NCBI GenBank assembly: GCA_036501425.1
Contig: DASYAI010000027.1
Location: 1-46,616, forward strand
Length of the DNA: 46,616 bases
Origin: DATKRB01 sp036501425
Lineage (GTDB): Bacteria; Actinomycetota; Acidimicrobiia; Acidimicrobiales; RAAP-2
Direction of reading: 5' to 3'
This document shows positions 32,285 through 41,177 of this stretch, piece after piece. Numbering within the stretch: the first letter of the stretch is position 1; the number at the start of each line of letters is the position of its first letter. The position numbers and the translations under genes were made by a program. The notes under the pieces are model-generated. The model worked only from the letters and a program-made list of their open reading frames with translations. It ran no database searches and had not been told where the DNA came from.

Positions 32285-34075
32285 TCAGGGAGATCCGGGG
32301 TGGTAGGTGCTGCCCGCGTCCTGGGCGCCGAACGAGTCACCCGAACCGTTCCAGTCCTCGAAGCCACCGGTCCACTGCGCCCAGGTGACGCGGTCGCCCT
32401 GGTTGAACGCGACGAAGCTCCACGGGCCCTCGTAGGTGTTGTCGGCGAAGCGGTCGTCCTGGTGGTCCGAGATGGTCAGCGGCACCACCCATCCCTCGTA
32501 CGGGGCGTTGGAGCCGTACTCGGAGAACAGGGCGTTCTGCCCGCACGAGTTGGTGGCCAGCTCGCAGCCGGGGACCTTCGACTGGGTCAGCTCGAAGACG
32601 TTGTGGGTCACCCGGACGTTCTGGGTCCGCCACCGGCACCCATCGAAGTAGTCGGGATCGCCCGAGCTGGCGGTCGTCGGCAGGTTGGCGGCACACGACG
32701 CCCGGGTGAAGACCGAGGGGTCGACCAGGGTGCAGACCCCGTCGGAGCCGTCCGAGCAGAACCGGTTCGAGTTCTCCCAGAGCACGACCCCGCCCCAGTT
32801 GTCCTTGAAGCTGTTCCCCGACACGAGGGCGGTCCCGCTGTAGGGACCGGGCACACGGGCGTCACCGCCGGACTCGGAGATGTACACGGCGCCGGTCGGG
32901 AACCCGCTGTTGGACGCCCCGGCGCCCCAGCCGTTGTCGCTGAAGGTGTCCCCGGTGATCGAGAAGTTGTAGCTCGCCTCCTCCTGCCAGCCAGGACCCC
33001 AGTTGCCCGAGAACGTGTCGGCATCGACGCCGAACCCGGTGTTGTCGGTGTCGGCCCACAGCCCCACGTCGAAGTTGTCGTCGACGTCGTTGTCGGTCAC
33101 GGTCGCGCCGTCGACCTGCCAGAACTTGCCGCCACCGGCGCAACCGCAGCCGTCGAACTGCCCGGCCGCGGTGCCCGGGCAATCGGCGGGCACCTCGGCC
33201 GCAGGCACCGGATCGGGCGAGACGTCCTCCCAATTGCAGGTGTTGTTGTCGCTGATCTCGTTCCCGGTGATCATGACGTTCGAGGGTCCTCCGGTCACGG
33301 ACGAGACGTCGGTGGTGGCGTAGGCGTCGAACCCGTACTCGCCGTTCGCGGTGAGGCAGCTCCCCTTCACCGTGTCGTCGGTCCCGACCATGAGGGCGGC
33401 ACCGGGAGCGTTGTGCTCGAGCGTGTCGCCCTCGATGGTCCATCCTTCGCCCGAGTCGTGGTTGACCGCCCCCTGGCCGCCCGGAGGATCGAAGAACTCG
33501 ACGGTCAGGTCCTCGATCGTCACCCCGCTCGCGGTGCCCACGAAGGCCGCGTTGTTCACCCACTGACCCGAAAGGACCGCGCCTGGCGCCCCGATGTAGG
33601 TGTCGCCGGTTGCCGGCTCGATGTGCTGGTACGGACCGGGCCCGAGCGTGTGGGTCCCGGTCGCGAAGTAATAGGTGGTGCCGGGGCTGTCGTAGGTGCC
33701 GCTGTCGAGCCCGGCGGGGATGGTGACCGCTCCGGGGGGAGCGGCGCCCGGCCCCGTCAGCAGCGAGGGGTCCCCGCACACCCCGGCGGCAGTCGAGGCG
33801 GTCCCGACGCCCGGGGCGGCCGGGGCGGCGCCCCCAGCCCCCTTGGCGCCGTGCCCGGCGGTGCCGTGCCCGGCGCTCGCCTGGGCCCTGGCGTTCGCAT
33901 GGCTCCCCGTGAAGTGGGGCACGCTCAACCCGATCGCGGCGAGGCAGATCACCGTGACCGCTGCAGTCAACGACCACAGGCGACCCGGCCCGGCGCCCCG
34001 CCGGCGCGTGGTCCAGGGCGGTCGGAGGCTGGCACCCGACCGGGACCGGTCGGACCCGGCGAGCCGACGGCTCAC
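32285..34075 (-). CDS. Exported right-handed beta-helix protein
   Basis: This is a protein of about 596 residues. GTG 34075 is chosen because GGAGG lies 6 bases upstream; GTG 34159 would add 28 Arg-rich residues. A membrane segment at about residues 32-52 (LWSLTAAVTVICLAAIGL), after an Arg-rich tail, acts as a signal or anchor. The outside part, from about residue 110, is built from repeated strand-turn units such as ITGNEISDNN, VTDNDVDDN, ITGDTFSDNG and VSGNSFKDNW, the hallmark of parallel beta-helices seen in lyases, C5-epimerases and NosD-like proteins. Four or more pairs of Cys suggest disulfides. It may epimerise, cut or bind the polymer. No AlgG-type DPHD motif was found. Confidence 0.8.
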   Translation of the reverse strand: MSRRLAGSDRSRSGASLRPPWTTRRRGAGPGRLWSLTAAVTVICLAAIGLSVPHFTGSHANARAQASAGHGTAGHGAKGAGGAAPAAPGVGTASTAAGVCGDPSLLTGPGAAPPGAVTIPAGLDSGTYDSPGTTYYFATGTHTLGPGPYQHIEPATGDTYIGAPGAVLSGQWVNNAAFVGTASGVTIEDLTVEFFDPPGGQGAVNHDSGEGWTIEGDTLEHNAPGAALMVGTDDTVKGSCLTANGEYGFDAYATTDVSSVTGGPSNVMITGNEISDNNTCNWEDVSPDPVPAAEVPADCPGTAAGQFDGCGCAGGGKFWQVDGATVTDNDVDDNFDVGLWADTDNTGFGVDADTFSGNWGPGWQEEASYNFSITGDTFSDNGWGAGASNSGFPTGAVYISESGGDARVPGPYSGTALVSGNSFKDNWGGVVLWENSNRFCSDGSDGVCTLVDPSVFTRASCAANLPTTASSGDPDYFDGCRWRTQNVRVTHNVFELTQSKVPGCELATNSCGQNALFSEYGSNAPYEGWVVPLTISDHQDDRFADNTYEGPWSFVAFNQGDRVTWAQWTGGFEDWNGSGDSFGAQDAGSTYHPGSP

Positions 34076-34174
34076 CTCGAGCCTCCGGCGGCGGTGCTCA
34101 GCCACCCACGCGGGGCATCCGATGGGCCATCGATCCGCACACCCCTTCCGGGCCGCCACCGGACGGCGGCCTAC

Positions 34175-34180
34175 GTATCA
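34175..34180 (+). promoter_or_regulatory. GTATCA element upstream of the beta-helix gene, in reverse orientation
   Basis: The context is ACGTATCAGATCAGATGG. It is 100 bases upstream of the beta-helix start but reads rightward, opposite to that gene. It is the last element of the set and marks the right boundary of the locus. Confidence 0.4.
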
Positions 34181-34247
34181 GATCAGATGGCGGCCCGAAA
34201 AATACCCGCCAGCGCCGGCGATCCCTCCGTCGGGGATCCGGACCGGC

Positions 34248-35114
34248 TCAGCCGGACGCGTTCAGGGTGTCGCACTGGGAGGTCTCGCCCGAGTCGTAGC
34301 CGACGGTCAGCCAATGCTGGCGCTGGGCCGAGGACCCGTGAGTCCAGGCCTCCGGCGAGACCTGGCCCGTCGCGGCCTGCTGCAGGAAGTCGTCCCCGAC
34401 CGCGGCGGCCGCCCGCAGCGCCTCGTCGAGGTCGCCCGGCTCCAGCAGCTTTCTTTCGTAGGTCGAATGGGCCCAGACCCCGGCCAGGCAGTCGGCCTGC
34501 AGCTCCACCCGCACGGACAGCGGGTTCTTGAGCGCCGGGTCGGTCTGCTCCGCCGCCGCCACTCGACCGTTGATCCCGAGGAGGTTCTGAATGTGGTGAC
34601 CCATCTCGTGGGCCACCACGTAGGCCTGCGAGAAGTCGCCCGTCACCCCGTACTGCTTCTCCATCTGGTCGAAGAAGCGGGTGTCGAGGTACACGGACTG
34701 GTCGGCCGGGCAGTAGAAGGGGCCGACGTCCGAAGTGGCCACCCCGCATCCGGTCGAGACCTGTGACGTGAAGAAGACCAGTTTCGCCGGGCTGTACGGG
34801 GCGCCGGCGTCGGCGAACAGGCCGGACCACATCTGCTGGATGTCGCCGAACACCTGGGCCAAGAACTGCTGGCGGCCGGCCGGCGTGCTCGGGTCGGGCA
34901 ACGAGGGCGGCGCGGTCGGGCTGGGCGCGCCGGGCAGCTGGTCCGCCTCGGTACCGTCGAGGCCCGAGGGGATCGACGTCGAGGTGGAGGGCCGGGCGTG
35001 ATGCGACGGCGAGCCGGAGGTGGCGGCCGGGGACCCGCAACCGGCCAGTGCCACCAGCCCTCCCAGGCCCAGGGCGATCACGCACAGCCGTCGGCGCACG
35101 GGACGTCGGGTCAT
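34248..35114 (-). CDS. Neutral zinc metallopeptidase lipoprotein (YpfJ family)
   Basis: This 288-residue protein has a lipoprotein signal LVALAGC with Cys at about residue 26, then a Ser/Pro-rich linker and the catalytic region. The zinc-binding HEMGHH motif (near residue 170) is preceded by VYLDTRFF and followed by RVELQADCLAGVWA, in which the Glu of ELQAD is the likely third ligand. The family is a putative neutral zinc metallopeptidase of unknown substrate. No GTATCA element lies upstream, in contrast to the polysaccharide genes. Confidence 0.92.
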   Translation of the reverse strand: MTRRPVRRRLCVIALGLGGLVALAGCGSPAATSGSPSHHARPSTSTSIPSGLDGTEADQLPGAPSPTAPPSLPDPSTPAGRQQFLAQVFGDIQQMWSGLFADAGAPYSPAKLVFFTSQVSTGCGVATSDVGPFYCPADQSVYLDTRFFDQMEKQYGVTGDFSQAYVVAHEMGHHIQNLLGINGRVAAAEQTDPALKNPLSVRVELQADCLAGVWAHSTYERKLLEPGDLDEALRAAAAVGDDFLQQAATGQVSPEAWTHGSSAQRQHWLTVGYDSGETSQCDTLNASG

Positions 35115-35157
35115 CGCCCGCCACGCTACTGTCCGCCGACCCGCCGACCCGGGGTCC

Positions 35158-36657
35158 TCAGGGTTGGCGGGCTCCTGCCAGCAACGGCGCCATCCAGGCC
35201 TCGAGCTCGTCGACCTGCGTCGGCAGCGCCACCGAAAGCACGTCGCAGCCCTCAGGCGTGATCAGCACGTCGTCTTCGATCCGGACCCCGATGCCCCGGT
35301 AGGGCTCGGGCACCGTCAGATCGTCGGGCTGGAAGTAGCACCCGGGCTCCACCGTCAGCACCATCCCGGGCTCGAGATCGAGGTCCCGGTAGCCGTCGCG
35401 GGCGTTGGCGCAGTCGTGGACGTCGAGGCCGAGCATGTGGCTGGTGCCGTGGAGGGTGTAGCGGGTATGGAACCGATGCTCGGGGTCGAGCGCCTCGTCG
35501 ACCGAGCACGTCAGGATGCCGTGCTCGACCAGCCACGCGGTGATCACCCGCATCGCGGCGCGGTGGGGCGCCATGAACGGCTGGCCGGGACGGCACTCCT
35601 CGATCGCCGCCTGCTGGGCCGCCCACACCAGCTCGTAGACCTCGCGCTGCTCGGGCGAGAAGCGGCCACCCACCGGCACCGTCCGCGTGACGTCGGCGGT
35701 GTACAGCTCGGGTCCCTCGACCCCGGCGTCGAGCAGGAGCAGCTCTCCGGGGCGCACCGGCCCGTCGTTGCGGATCCAGTGCAGCGTGCAGGCGTGGTGG
35801 CCGCACGCGGCGATGGTGTCGTAGCCGACGTCGTTGCCCTCGGTCCGCGCCCGCCGGTTGAAGGTGCCCTCGACCCAGCGCTCGCTGTGCCGCTGCGCGT
35901 CGGGCAGCGCCCGCACCACGTCCTCGAACCCCCGGACGGTCGCCACGATCGCCTCGCGCAGGCATTGCACCTCGTGGCGGTCCTTGACCAGGCGCAGCTC
36001 GCCCAGCGCGCCCAGCAACTCGGCGTCCCGCTCGTCGTCGGCCGTCGGGACGAGGTCGTCCACCGAGGCGTCGAACCCCCGCACCACCCGCACCACGGCG
36101 CCGGCCGACGCCTCCTTCAGGATCACCCCGAGCTCGTCGAGGGGGGCGGTGGCGATGCCCAGCAGGGTGGCCGTCTCCTCGAGCCCGAGCCGGGGCCCGA
36201 CCCACAGCTCGCCGTAGCGCCGGTCGGTGAAGAACCCGGGGGTCGAGCGGTCCGCCCGGGGTGCCCCGTAGAGCGTGGCCTCGCCGCCGGGGGCGATCAG
36301 CAGCACCGCGTCGGGCTCCTGGCCGCCCGCCAACCAGGCGAAGTCGGTCCCGGCCCGGAACCGGTAGTCGGTGTCGTTCGCCCGGACCTTCAACCCCCCG
36401 GTCGGGACGACCAGCCAGTCGTCCGCGAAGCGCGCCGAAAGGGCCTGGCGTCGACGGGCCCGGAAGGGCGCCGCCGGTGCGGGCGCGTGGACGGTGCGTT
36501 CGGGCGCTGCCCACTGGGCCGCCATGAAGTCGATCAGGGCCGGCGGGATGAGCGGCGCTGCCGTGGGCCGATCGCCCGAGCCGGTCCCGGGATCCGCGCG
36601 CTGGCCGCGATCGGGGACGCCGGCGCCGCTGGCCCCGTCTCGGGAGCTCTCGGTCAT
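35158..36657 (-). CDS. pepP: Xaa-Pro aminopeptidase (M24 family, AMP_N domain)
   Basis: This 499-residue metallopeptidase removes an N-terminal residue before proline. The AMP_N domain (about residues 60-200) contains YRFRAGTDFAWLAGGQEPDAVLLI. The pita-bread catalytic domain contains LLLDAGVEGPELYTADVTRTVPVGG with the two Asp ligands, TSHMLGLDVHD with the His, TVEPGCYF and GIGVRIEDDVLIT with the two Glu. All five metal ligands are present. ATG 36657 directly follows GGGAG, which is closer than usual; a downstream start near residue 45 is an alternative. It is divergent from the MMPL gene. Confidence 0.92.
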   Translation of the reverse strand: MTESSRDGASGAGVPDRGQRADPGTGSGDRPTAAPLIPPALIDFMAAQWAAPERTVHAPAPAAPFRARRRQALSARFADDWLVVPTGGLKVRANDTDYRFRAGTDFAWLAGGQEPDAVLLIAPGGEATLYGAPRADRSTPGFFTDRRYGELWVGPRLGLEETATLLGIATAPLDELGVILKEASAGAVVRVVRGFDASVDDLVPTADDERDAELLGALGELRLVKDRHEVQCLREAIVATVRGFEDVVRALPDAQRHSERWVEGTFNRRARTEGNDVGYDTIAACGHHACTLHWIRNDGPVRPGELLLLDAGVEGPELYTADVTRTVPVGGRFSPEQREVYELVWAAQQAAIEECRPGQPFMAPHRAAMRVITAWLVEHGILTCSVDEALDPEHRFHTRYTLHGTSHMLGLDVHDCANARDGYRDLDLEPGMVLTVEPGCYFQPDDLTVPEPYRGIGVRIEDDVLITPEGCDVLSVALPTQVDELEAWMAPLLAGARQP

Positions 36658-36823
36658 CTCCCTAGTCTGGCACTGCGCCGTCCGCCGGGCGCCACCGGAC
36701 CCCACGAGGTGGCCCCGGAATCCCTGGGGGTCGTCGGGGGCTCCAGCGGCACTGACCAATCGACCGCTTGGGAGCAGGCTAGGTTGTCGACTTCCGAGCG
36801 GCGTGCGGCGAAGGGTGTGAGGC

Positions 36824-39022
36824 GTGAAGGCAATGGCGAGGTGGTGCTTCCGCCACCGCAGAGCGGTCCTGGCGTTGTGGCTGGCAGCCCTGATCGGCTT
36901 CTTCGCCATCGACCGGGCGGCGGGCAGCAACTTCTCCACCAAATTCCAGCTCCCCAATACCCCATCGGCCACGGCGCTGAACCTCCTCCAGAAAGACTTC
37001 CCGGCCGTTTCGGGGAGCGCCGACCAGATCGTCCTGCACGCCCGGTCGGGCACCCTCACCGAGGACCCGGTCCGATCCGACGCCCAGGCCATGCTCGACC
37101 GGGTGGCGAAGCTGCCGCACGTCCGGGCGGTCACCAGCCCCTTCGACCCCGCCGGCGCCCACCAGGTCAGCGCCTCGGGCACCGTGGCGTTCGCTACGGT
37201 CACCTTCGACGAGCAGCCCCAGGACCTGCCCAAGGCGGCGGTCGTGCGGGTCATGACGACCGCGCAGGCGGCGCAGACCCCGCAGCTGCAGGTCGCGCTG
37301 GGCGGGCAGGACATCGAGAGCGCCGAGAGCCAGGACAGCTCGAAGAGCACCCTCCTCGGCATCGTGCTGGCCCTCGTCGTGCTGGGCGTGGCATTCGGGG
37401 CGCTGTTCGCGGCCTTCCTGCCCCTCATCACCGCCCTCGTCGCCATTGCGATCGGCGTCTCGATCACCGGGCTGCTCACCCACGCCTTTCCGGTGGCCAG
37501 CTTCGCCACCATCCTCGGCGTGCTCATCGGGCTGGGGGTGGGCGTCGACTACGCCCTGTTCATCGTGACCCGCCACCGGACCGGCCTGCGGGGCGGGCGC
37601 TCGGTCGAGGACGCCGCGGTGAACGCCATCAATACCGCCGGCCGGGCGGTCTTCTTCGCCGGCATCACCGTGTGCATCGCCCTGCTCGGCCAGTTCGCCC
37701 TCGGGATCTCCTTCCTCTACGGCGTCGCCGTGTCGGCCGCCATCACCGTTGCCCTCACCATGCTCGGTTCGCTCACCTTGCTCCCGGCGCTGCTGGGCTT
37801 CTTCGGGATGCGGCTGCTCAGCCGGCGCCAGCGGGCTGCGCTAGCTGCCTCGGGTCCGGTCGCCGAGCAGATCGAAGGGTTCTGGCGGCGCTGGGCCACC
37901 GGCATCGAGCGCCGGCCGGTGCTCCCCGCCGTGGTGGCCCTCGGGATCGTCGTGGCCCTGGCCCTCCCCTTCTTCAGCCTCCACCTCGGGCTCGACGACG
38001 CCGGCAGCGACCCGGCGGGCACCACCACCCGCCAGGCGTACGACCTGCTCGCCGACGGCTTCGGGCCGGGGTTCAGCGGCCCGTTCCAGCTGGTCGCCCA
38101 GCTCTCCAACCCGGCCGACGAAGCCGCCTTCGCCGACCTGACCCAGAGCCTGGCCAGCCAGCCGGGCGTGGCCCAGGTGGGCACCCCCACCGTCAGCCCG
38201 AGCGGCCGGGTGGCCGTGGCCAACCTCTACCCGACCACCAGCCCCCAGTCCTCGCAGACCTCGGCCCTGCTGTCCCGGCTCCGCACCGCCGTCATCCCCC
38301 GGGCCGAGGCCGGCACCGGCGTGAGCGTGCTGGTGGGCGGCGCCACCGCCATCCAGGTCGACTTCGCCCACGTGCTGTCGTCCAAGTTGCCCCTCTTCGT
38401 CGGGGTGGTGGTGGTGCTGGCGTTCTTCTTGTTGATGGCCGTCTTCCGGAGCCTGCTCATCCCCCTCGTCGCGTCGATCATGAACCTGCTGTCGGTGGGC
38501 GCCGCCCTCGGCATCATGAACGCGGTCTTCTCCTGGGGATGGGGCCACTCGCTGTTCGGGATCTCCGGGACGGCGCCGGTCGAGGTGTTCATTCCGGTGC
38601 TGATGTTCTCCATCCTTTTCGGGCTGTCGATGGACTACGAGGTCTTCCTCGTGAGCCGCATGCACGAGGAATGGCTGAACACCGGGGAAAACCGGCTCGC
38701 GGTCACGCTCGGACAGGCCGAGACCGGCCGGGTGATCACCGCCGCCGCCAGCATCATGATCCTGGTCTTCGTGTCGTTCGTCTTCGGCGGCAGCATCATC
38801 ATCAAGCAGTTCGGCATCGGGCTCGCCGCCGCGATCATCCTGGACGCCTTCATCATCCGCACCGTGCTCGTCCCGGCCCTCATGCACCTCATGGGTCCGT
38901 CCAACTGGTGGCTCCCGGGCTGGCTCGACCGGTTCCTCCCCCACCTGTCGGTCGAGGAAGCCGACGTCAAGGCGCCGGTGCTCGCCGGGGTCGGGGCGCG
39001 GGGGGGCGAGTCGGGCGACTGA
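36824..39022 (+). CDS. MMPL family transporter (RND superfamily)
   Basis: This 732-residue membrane protein has two halves of six membrane segments, each starting with one segment and a large external loop. The family motifs are GLGVGVDYALFIVTRHR (near residue 240) in the first half and FGLSMDYEVFLVSRMHEEW (near 605) in the second; the paired Asp-Tyr dipeptides are the proton relay. The class exports lipids, glycolipids or drugs. GTG 36824 and ATG 36833 are both plausible starts. It is independent of the polysaccharide locus by position and promoter. Confidence 0.93.
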   Translation: MKAMARWCFRHRRAVLALWLAALIGFFAIDRAAGSNFSTKFQLPNTPSATALNLLQKDFPAVSGSADQIVLHARSGTLTEDPVRSDAQAMLDRVAKLPHVRAVTSPFDPAGAHQVSASGTVAFATVTFDEQPQDLPKAAVVRVMTTAQAAQTPQLQVALGGQDIESAESQDSSKSTLLGIVLALVVLGVAFGALFAAFLPLITALVAIAIGVSITGLLTHAFPVASFATILGVLIGLGVGVDYALFIVTRHRTGLRGGRSVEDAAVNAINTAGRAVFFAGITVCIALLGQFALGISFLYGVAVSAAITVALTMLGSLTLLPALLGFFGMRLLSRRQRAALAASGPVAEQIEGFWRRWATGIERRPVLPAVVALGIVVALALPFFSLHLGLDDAGSDPAGTTTRQAYDLLADGFGPGFSGPFQLVAQLSNPADEAAFADLTQSLASQPGVAQVGTPTVSPSGRVAVANLYPTTSPQSSQTSALLSRLRTAVIPRAEAGTGVSVLVGGATAIQVDFAHVLSSKLPLFVGVVVVLAFFLLMAVFRSLLIPLVASIMNLLSVGAALGIMNAVFSWGWGHSLFGISGTAPVEVFIPVLMFSILFGLSMDYEVFLVSRMHEEWLNTGENRLAVTLGQAETGRVITAAASIMILVFVSFVFGGSIIIKQFGIGLAAAIILDAFIIRTVLVPALMHLMGPSNWWLPGWLDRFLPHLSVEEADVKAPVLAGVGARGGESGD

Positions 39023-39097
39023 CGGGTTCGCCTTGACCGGATTGTCTGACCCTGACAGCCTGGGTCGGCAGCACTGGGCACGACCTCGGGGGCATCC

Positions 39098-41164
39098 ATG
39101 GGAAGCGTCGACCTCTCCACCTACGTCGTCACCGACGCCTTCTTCGGGCCGCCGTACGTCGACACCGACGAGGAGCGCGCCGAGTCCTCGCCCCACCGCT
39201 ACGTCCACGGCGGCTTCGAGGGGACCGACACGCGCTTCGCCTTCTCCTTCCCTCCCGCCGAGCAGTACGAGGGTCGCCTCTACCAACCGCTCGAAGGCGC
39301 CAACGCCGGGCACGAGGACACCTTCGGCGGCCCCATGGGGTCGCTCATCGGCGGGCTCGACATGGTGGCCCGCCTCGGGGGCTACATGGTGGAGTCCAAC
39401 ATGGGTCACATCGGCGACGTCATGGATCCCAAGGCGGGGCCGGACCCCACCATCTACGGGTGGCGGGCGGCGGCGGAGTCCGCCCGCCTGTCCAAGTTCG
39501 TCGCCGAGCAGGTCTACGGCGCGCCACCCTCCTACGCCTACGTCTTCGGCGGCAGCGGCGGTGCCCGACGCTCGCCGCTGTGCCTGGCCTACGCGCCGGG
39601 GATCTGGGACGCCGCCCTCCCGTTCATGGGCGACGCCATGGACGGGGACTTCGGTGACCTGCGGCCCTTGAGCAACGGCGCCCCCCACTTTTCGGCGATG
39701 TTCAACGTGCAGCGCCTGCTCGGCCCCAGGATCGTCGACGTGGTCGACGCCATGTCGCCCGGCGGGAGCGCCGACCCGTTCGGCGGCCTCGATGCGCATC
39801 AGCGAGAGGAGCTGGCCGCGCTGTACCGGCTCGGCTACCCCCGGGGCGACGAGGAGATGATCGCCCAGCCGATGGGCCAGATCTGGCTGTGGGCCTCGAT
39901 GGCCGAGCGCCTCGTGAGCCACGACGCGTCCTACTTCGAGGCGTTCTGGAACGAGCCCGGGTACGTCGGCCACGACCAGCCCCGCGCCGTCGAGGGCGAC
40001 GTGATCGACGTCCACGTGCGGGTGAAGCGGGTCGTGCGGGCCTCGGAGATCGTCCGCGACCCGGCCTTCCGAGCCCCCGAGTTCCGGTCCTTCCGGGGCA
40101 TGGCCGCGCTCTTCGCCCAGGCGGCCGACCCCGCCCTGGCGGTGGAGCTGGAGGGCGTCGGCGACGGGTACCGGCTGGGCGCCGGCGTCCGGATCCTGAG
40201 TGGCGCCGCGGCCGGCCGCCAGCTCTACTGCATCAGCGGGGTCGGCGACCTGCTCCTGTGCGACGGGGAGGGCGAGGCCAGCAACCAGCGCTTCGACGGC
40301 GTCGTCGCCGGCGACGAGGTCCACGTGACCAATCGCGACTTCCTGGCCTACTGCTACTACTACCGGCACCACATCCGCGACACGCCGGAGTACGACTTCC
40401 TGCGCCTCGACGGCAACCCCATCTACACCCAGCACGCCCCGCTCGAAATGTCCCCCTTCATGGGCGTGCTGCACACCGGTCGGTTCGACGGAAAGATGCT
40501 CTGGGTCCACCACACCCACGACGCCTCGCTGTGGCCGTCGCAGGGCACCGGCATGCTGCGCAACGTCGAACGCGAAGTCGGCCCGCAGGAGGCGGCGCGC
40601 AGGTTCCGGCTCCGGTGGACCGAAAACGCCGAGCACGTCCCGCCGGTGATGACCGCCTCGGGCCCCCGGAGGGCATCGACCACCTGGCTGGTGGACTACC
40701 AGCCGGTGATCGAGCAGAGCCTGGTGGACCTGGCCGCCTGGGTCGAGCAGGGCGTCGAGCCGGCCGGCACCACCTTCGAGCTGGTCGACGGGCGCATCGT
40801 CCTACCCCGCTCGGCACCCGAGCGCGGCGGCATCCAGCCGGTCGTCACGGTCCGGGCCAACGGGGCCGAGCGGGCCGAGGTGCTCGTGGGCGAGCCGGTG
40901 TCGCTCGAGGTGGTGGCCGAGGTCCCCGCCGGCGCCGGCACGATCATCGGGGTCCGCTGGGACTTCGACGGCTCCGGCTCGTACCCCTTCGCCCCCGAGG
41001 TGGACGGCTCGCAGGCGGCGGTCACGCTCACCACCCGCCACACCTACGACCGGCCCGGCACCTACTTCGCCACTGCCCTGGTGGAGTCGCACCGCCAGGG
41101 CGACACCCGAGCCACGGCGCGCCGCATCCCCAACCTGGCTGCCGCCCGCGTCGTCGTGCGTTGA
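39098..41164 (+). CDS. Tannase/feruloyl-esterase-like hydrolase with C-terminal PKD domain
   Basis: This 688-residue protein appears to be an alpha/beta hydrolase. The likely nucleophile is in YVFGGSGGARRSPLCL (Ser near residue 152). The acid Asp is in WVHHTHDASLWPSQGTGML (near 473) and the His in TENAEHVPPV (near 511); the order and spacing resemble tannases. A PKD-type beta-sandwich covers about residues 577-688, with GVRWDFDGSGSYPF and TRHTYDRPGTYFATALV. Ester substrates cannot be told. There is no signal peptide and no earlier in-frame start, although PKD domains are usually extracellular. Confidence 0.65.
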   Translation: MGSVDLSTYVVTDAFFGPPYVDTDEERAESSPHRYVHGGFEGTDTRFAFSFPPAEQYEGRLYQPLEGANAGHEDTFGGPMGSLIGGLDMVARLGGYMVESNMGHIGDVMDPKAGPDPTIYGWRAAAESARLSKFVAEQVYGAPPSYAYVFGGSGGARRSPLCLAYAPGIWDAALPFMGDAMDGDFGDLRPLSNGAPHFSAMFNVQRLLGPRIVDVVDAMSPGGSADPFGGLDAHQREELAALYRLGYPRGDEEMIAQPMGQIWLWASMAERLVSHDASYFEAFWNEPGYVGHDQPRAVEGDVIDVHVRVKRVVRASEIVRDPAFRAPEFRSFRGMAALFAQAADPALAVELEGVGDGYRLGAGVRILSGAAAGRQLYCISGVGDLLLCDGEGEASNQRFDGVVAGDEVHVTNRDFLAYCYYYRHHIRDTPEYDFLRLDGNPIYTQHAPLEMSPFMGVLHTGRFDGKMLWVHHTHDASLWPSQGTGMLRNVEREVGPQEAARRFRLRWTENAEHVPPVMTASGPRRASTTWLVDYQPVIEQSLVDLAAWVEQGVEPAGTTFELVDGRIVLPRSAPERGGIQPVVTVRANGAERAEVLVGEPVSLEVVAEVPAGAGTIIGVRWDFDGSGSYPFAPEVDGSQAAVTLTTRHTYDRPGTYFATALVESHRQGDTRATARRIPNLAAARVVVR

Positions 41165-41177
41165 GGGCGAGGCCCGC

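Noticed and set aside
35020..39036. Open frame of 1338 codons on the plus strand
   Set aside because: It is Arg/Pro/Gly-rich without any domain, and runs antisense to pepP and out of frame over the MMPL gene. Both of those have full family motifs; the long frame is a GC-skew artefact.
37841..40636. Open frame of 931 codons on the minus strand
   Set aside because: It is antisense to the MMPL and hydrolase genes and has His/Asp/Arg-rich composition without motifs.
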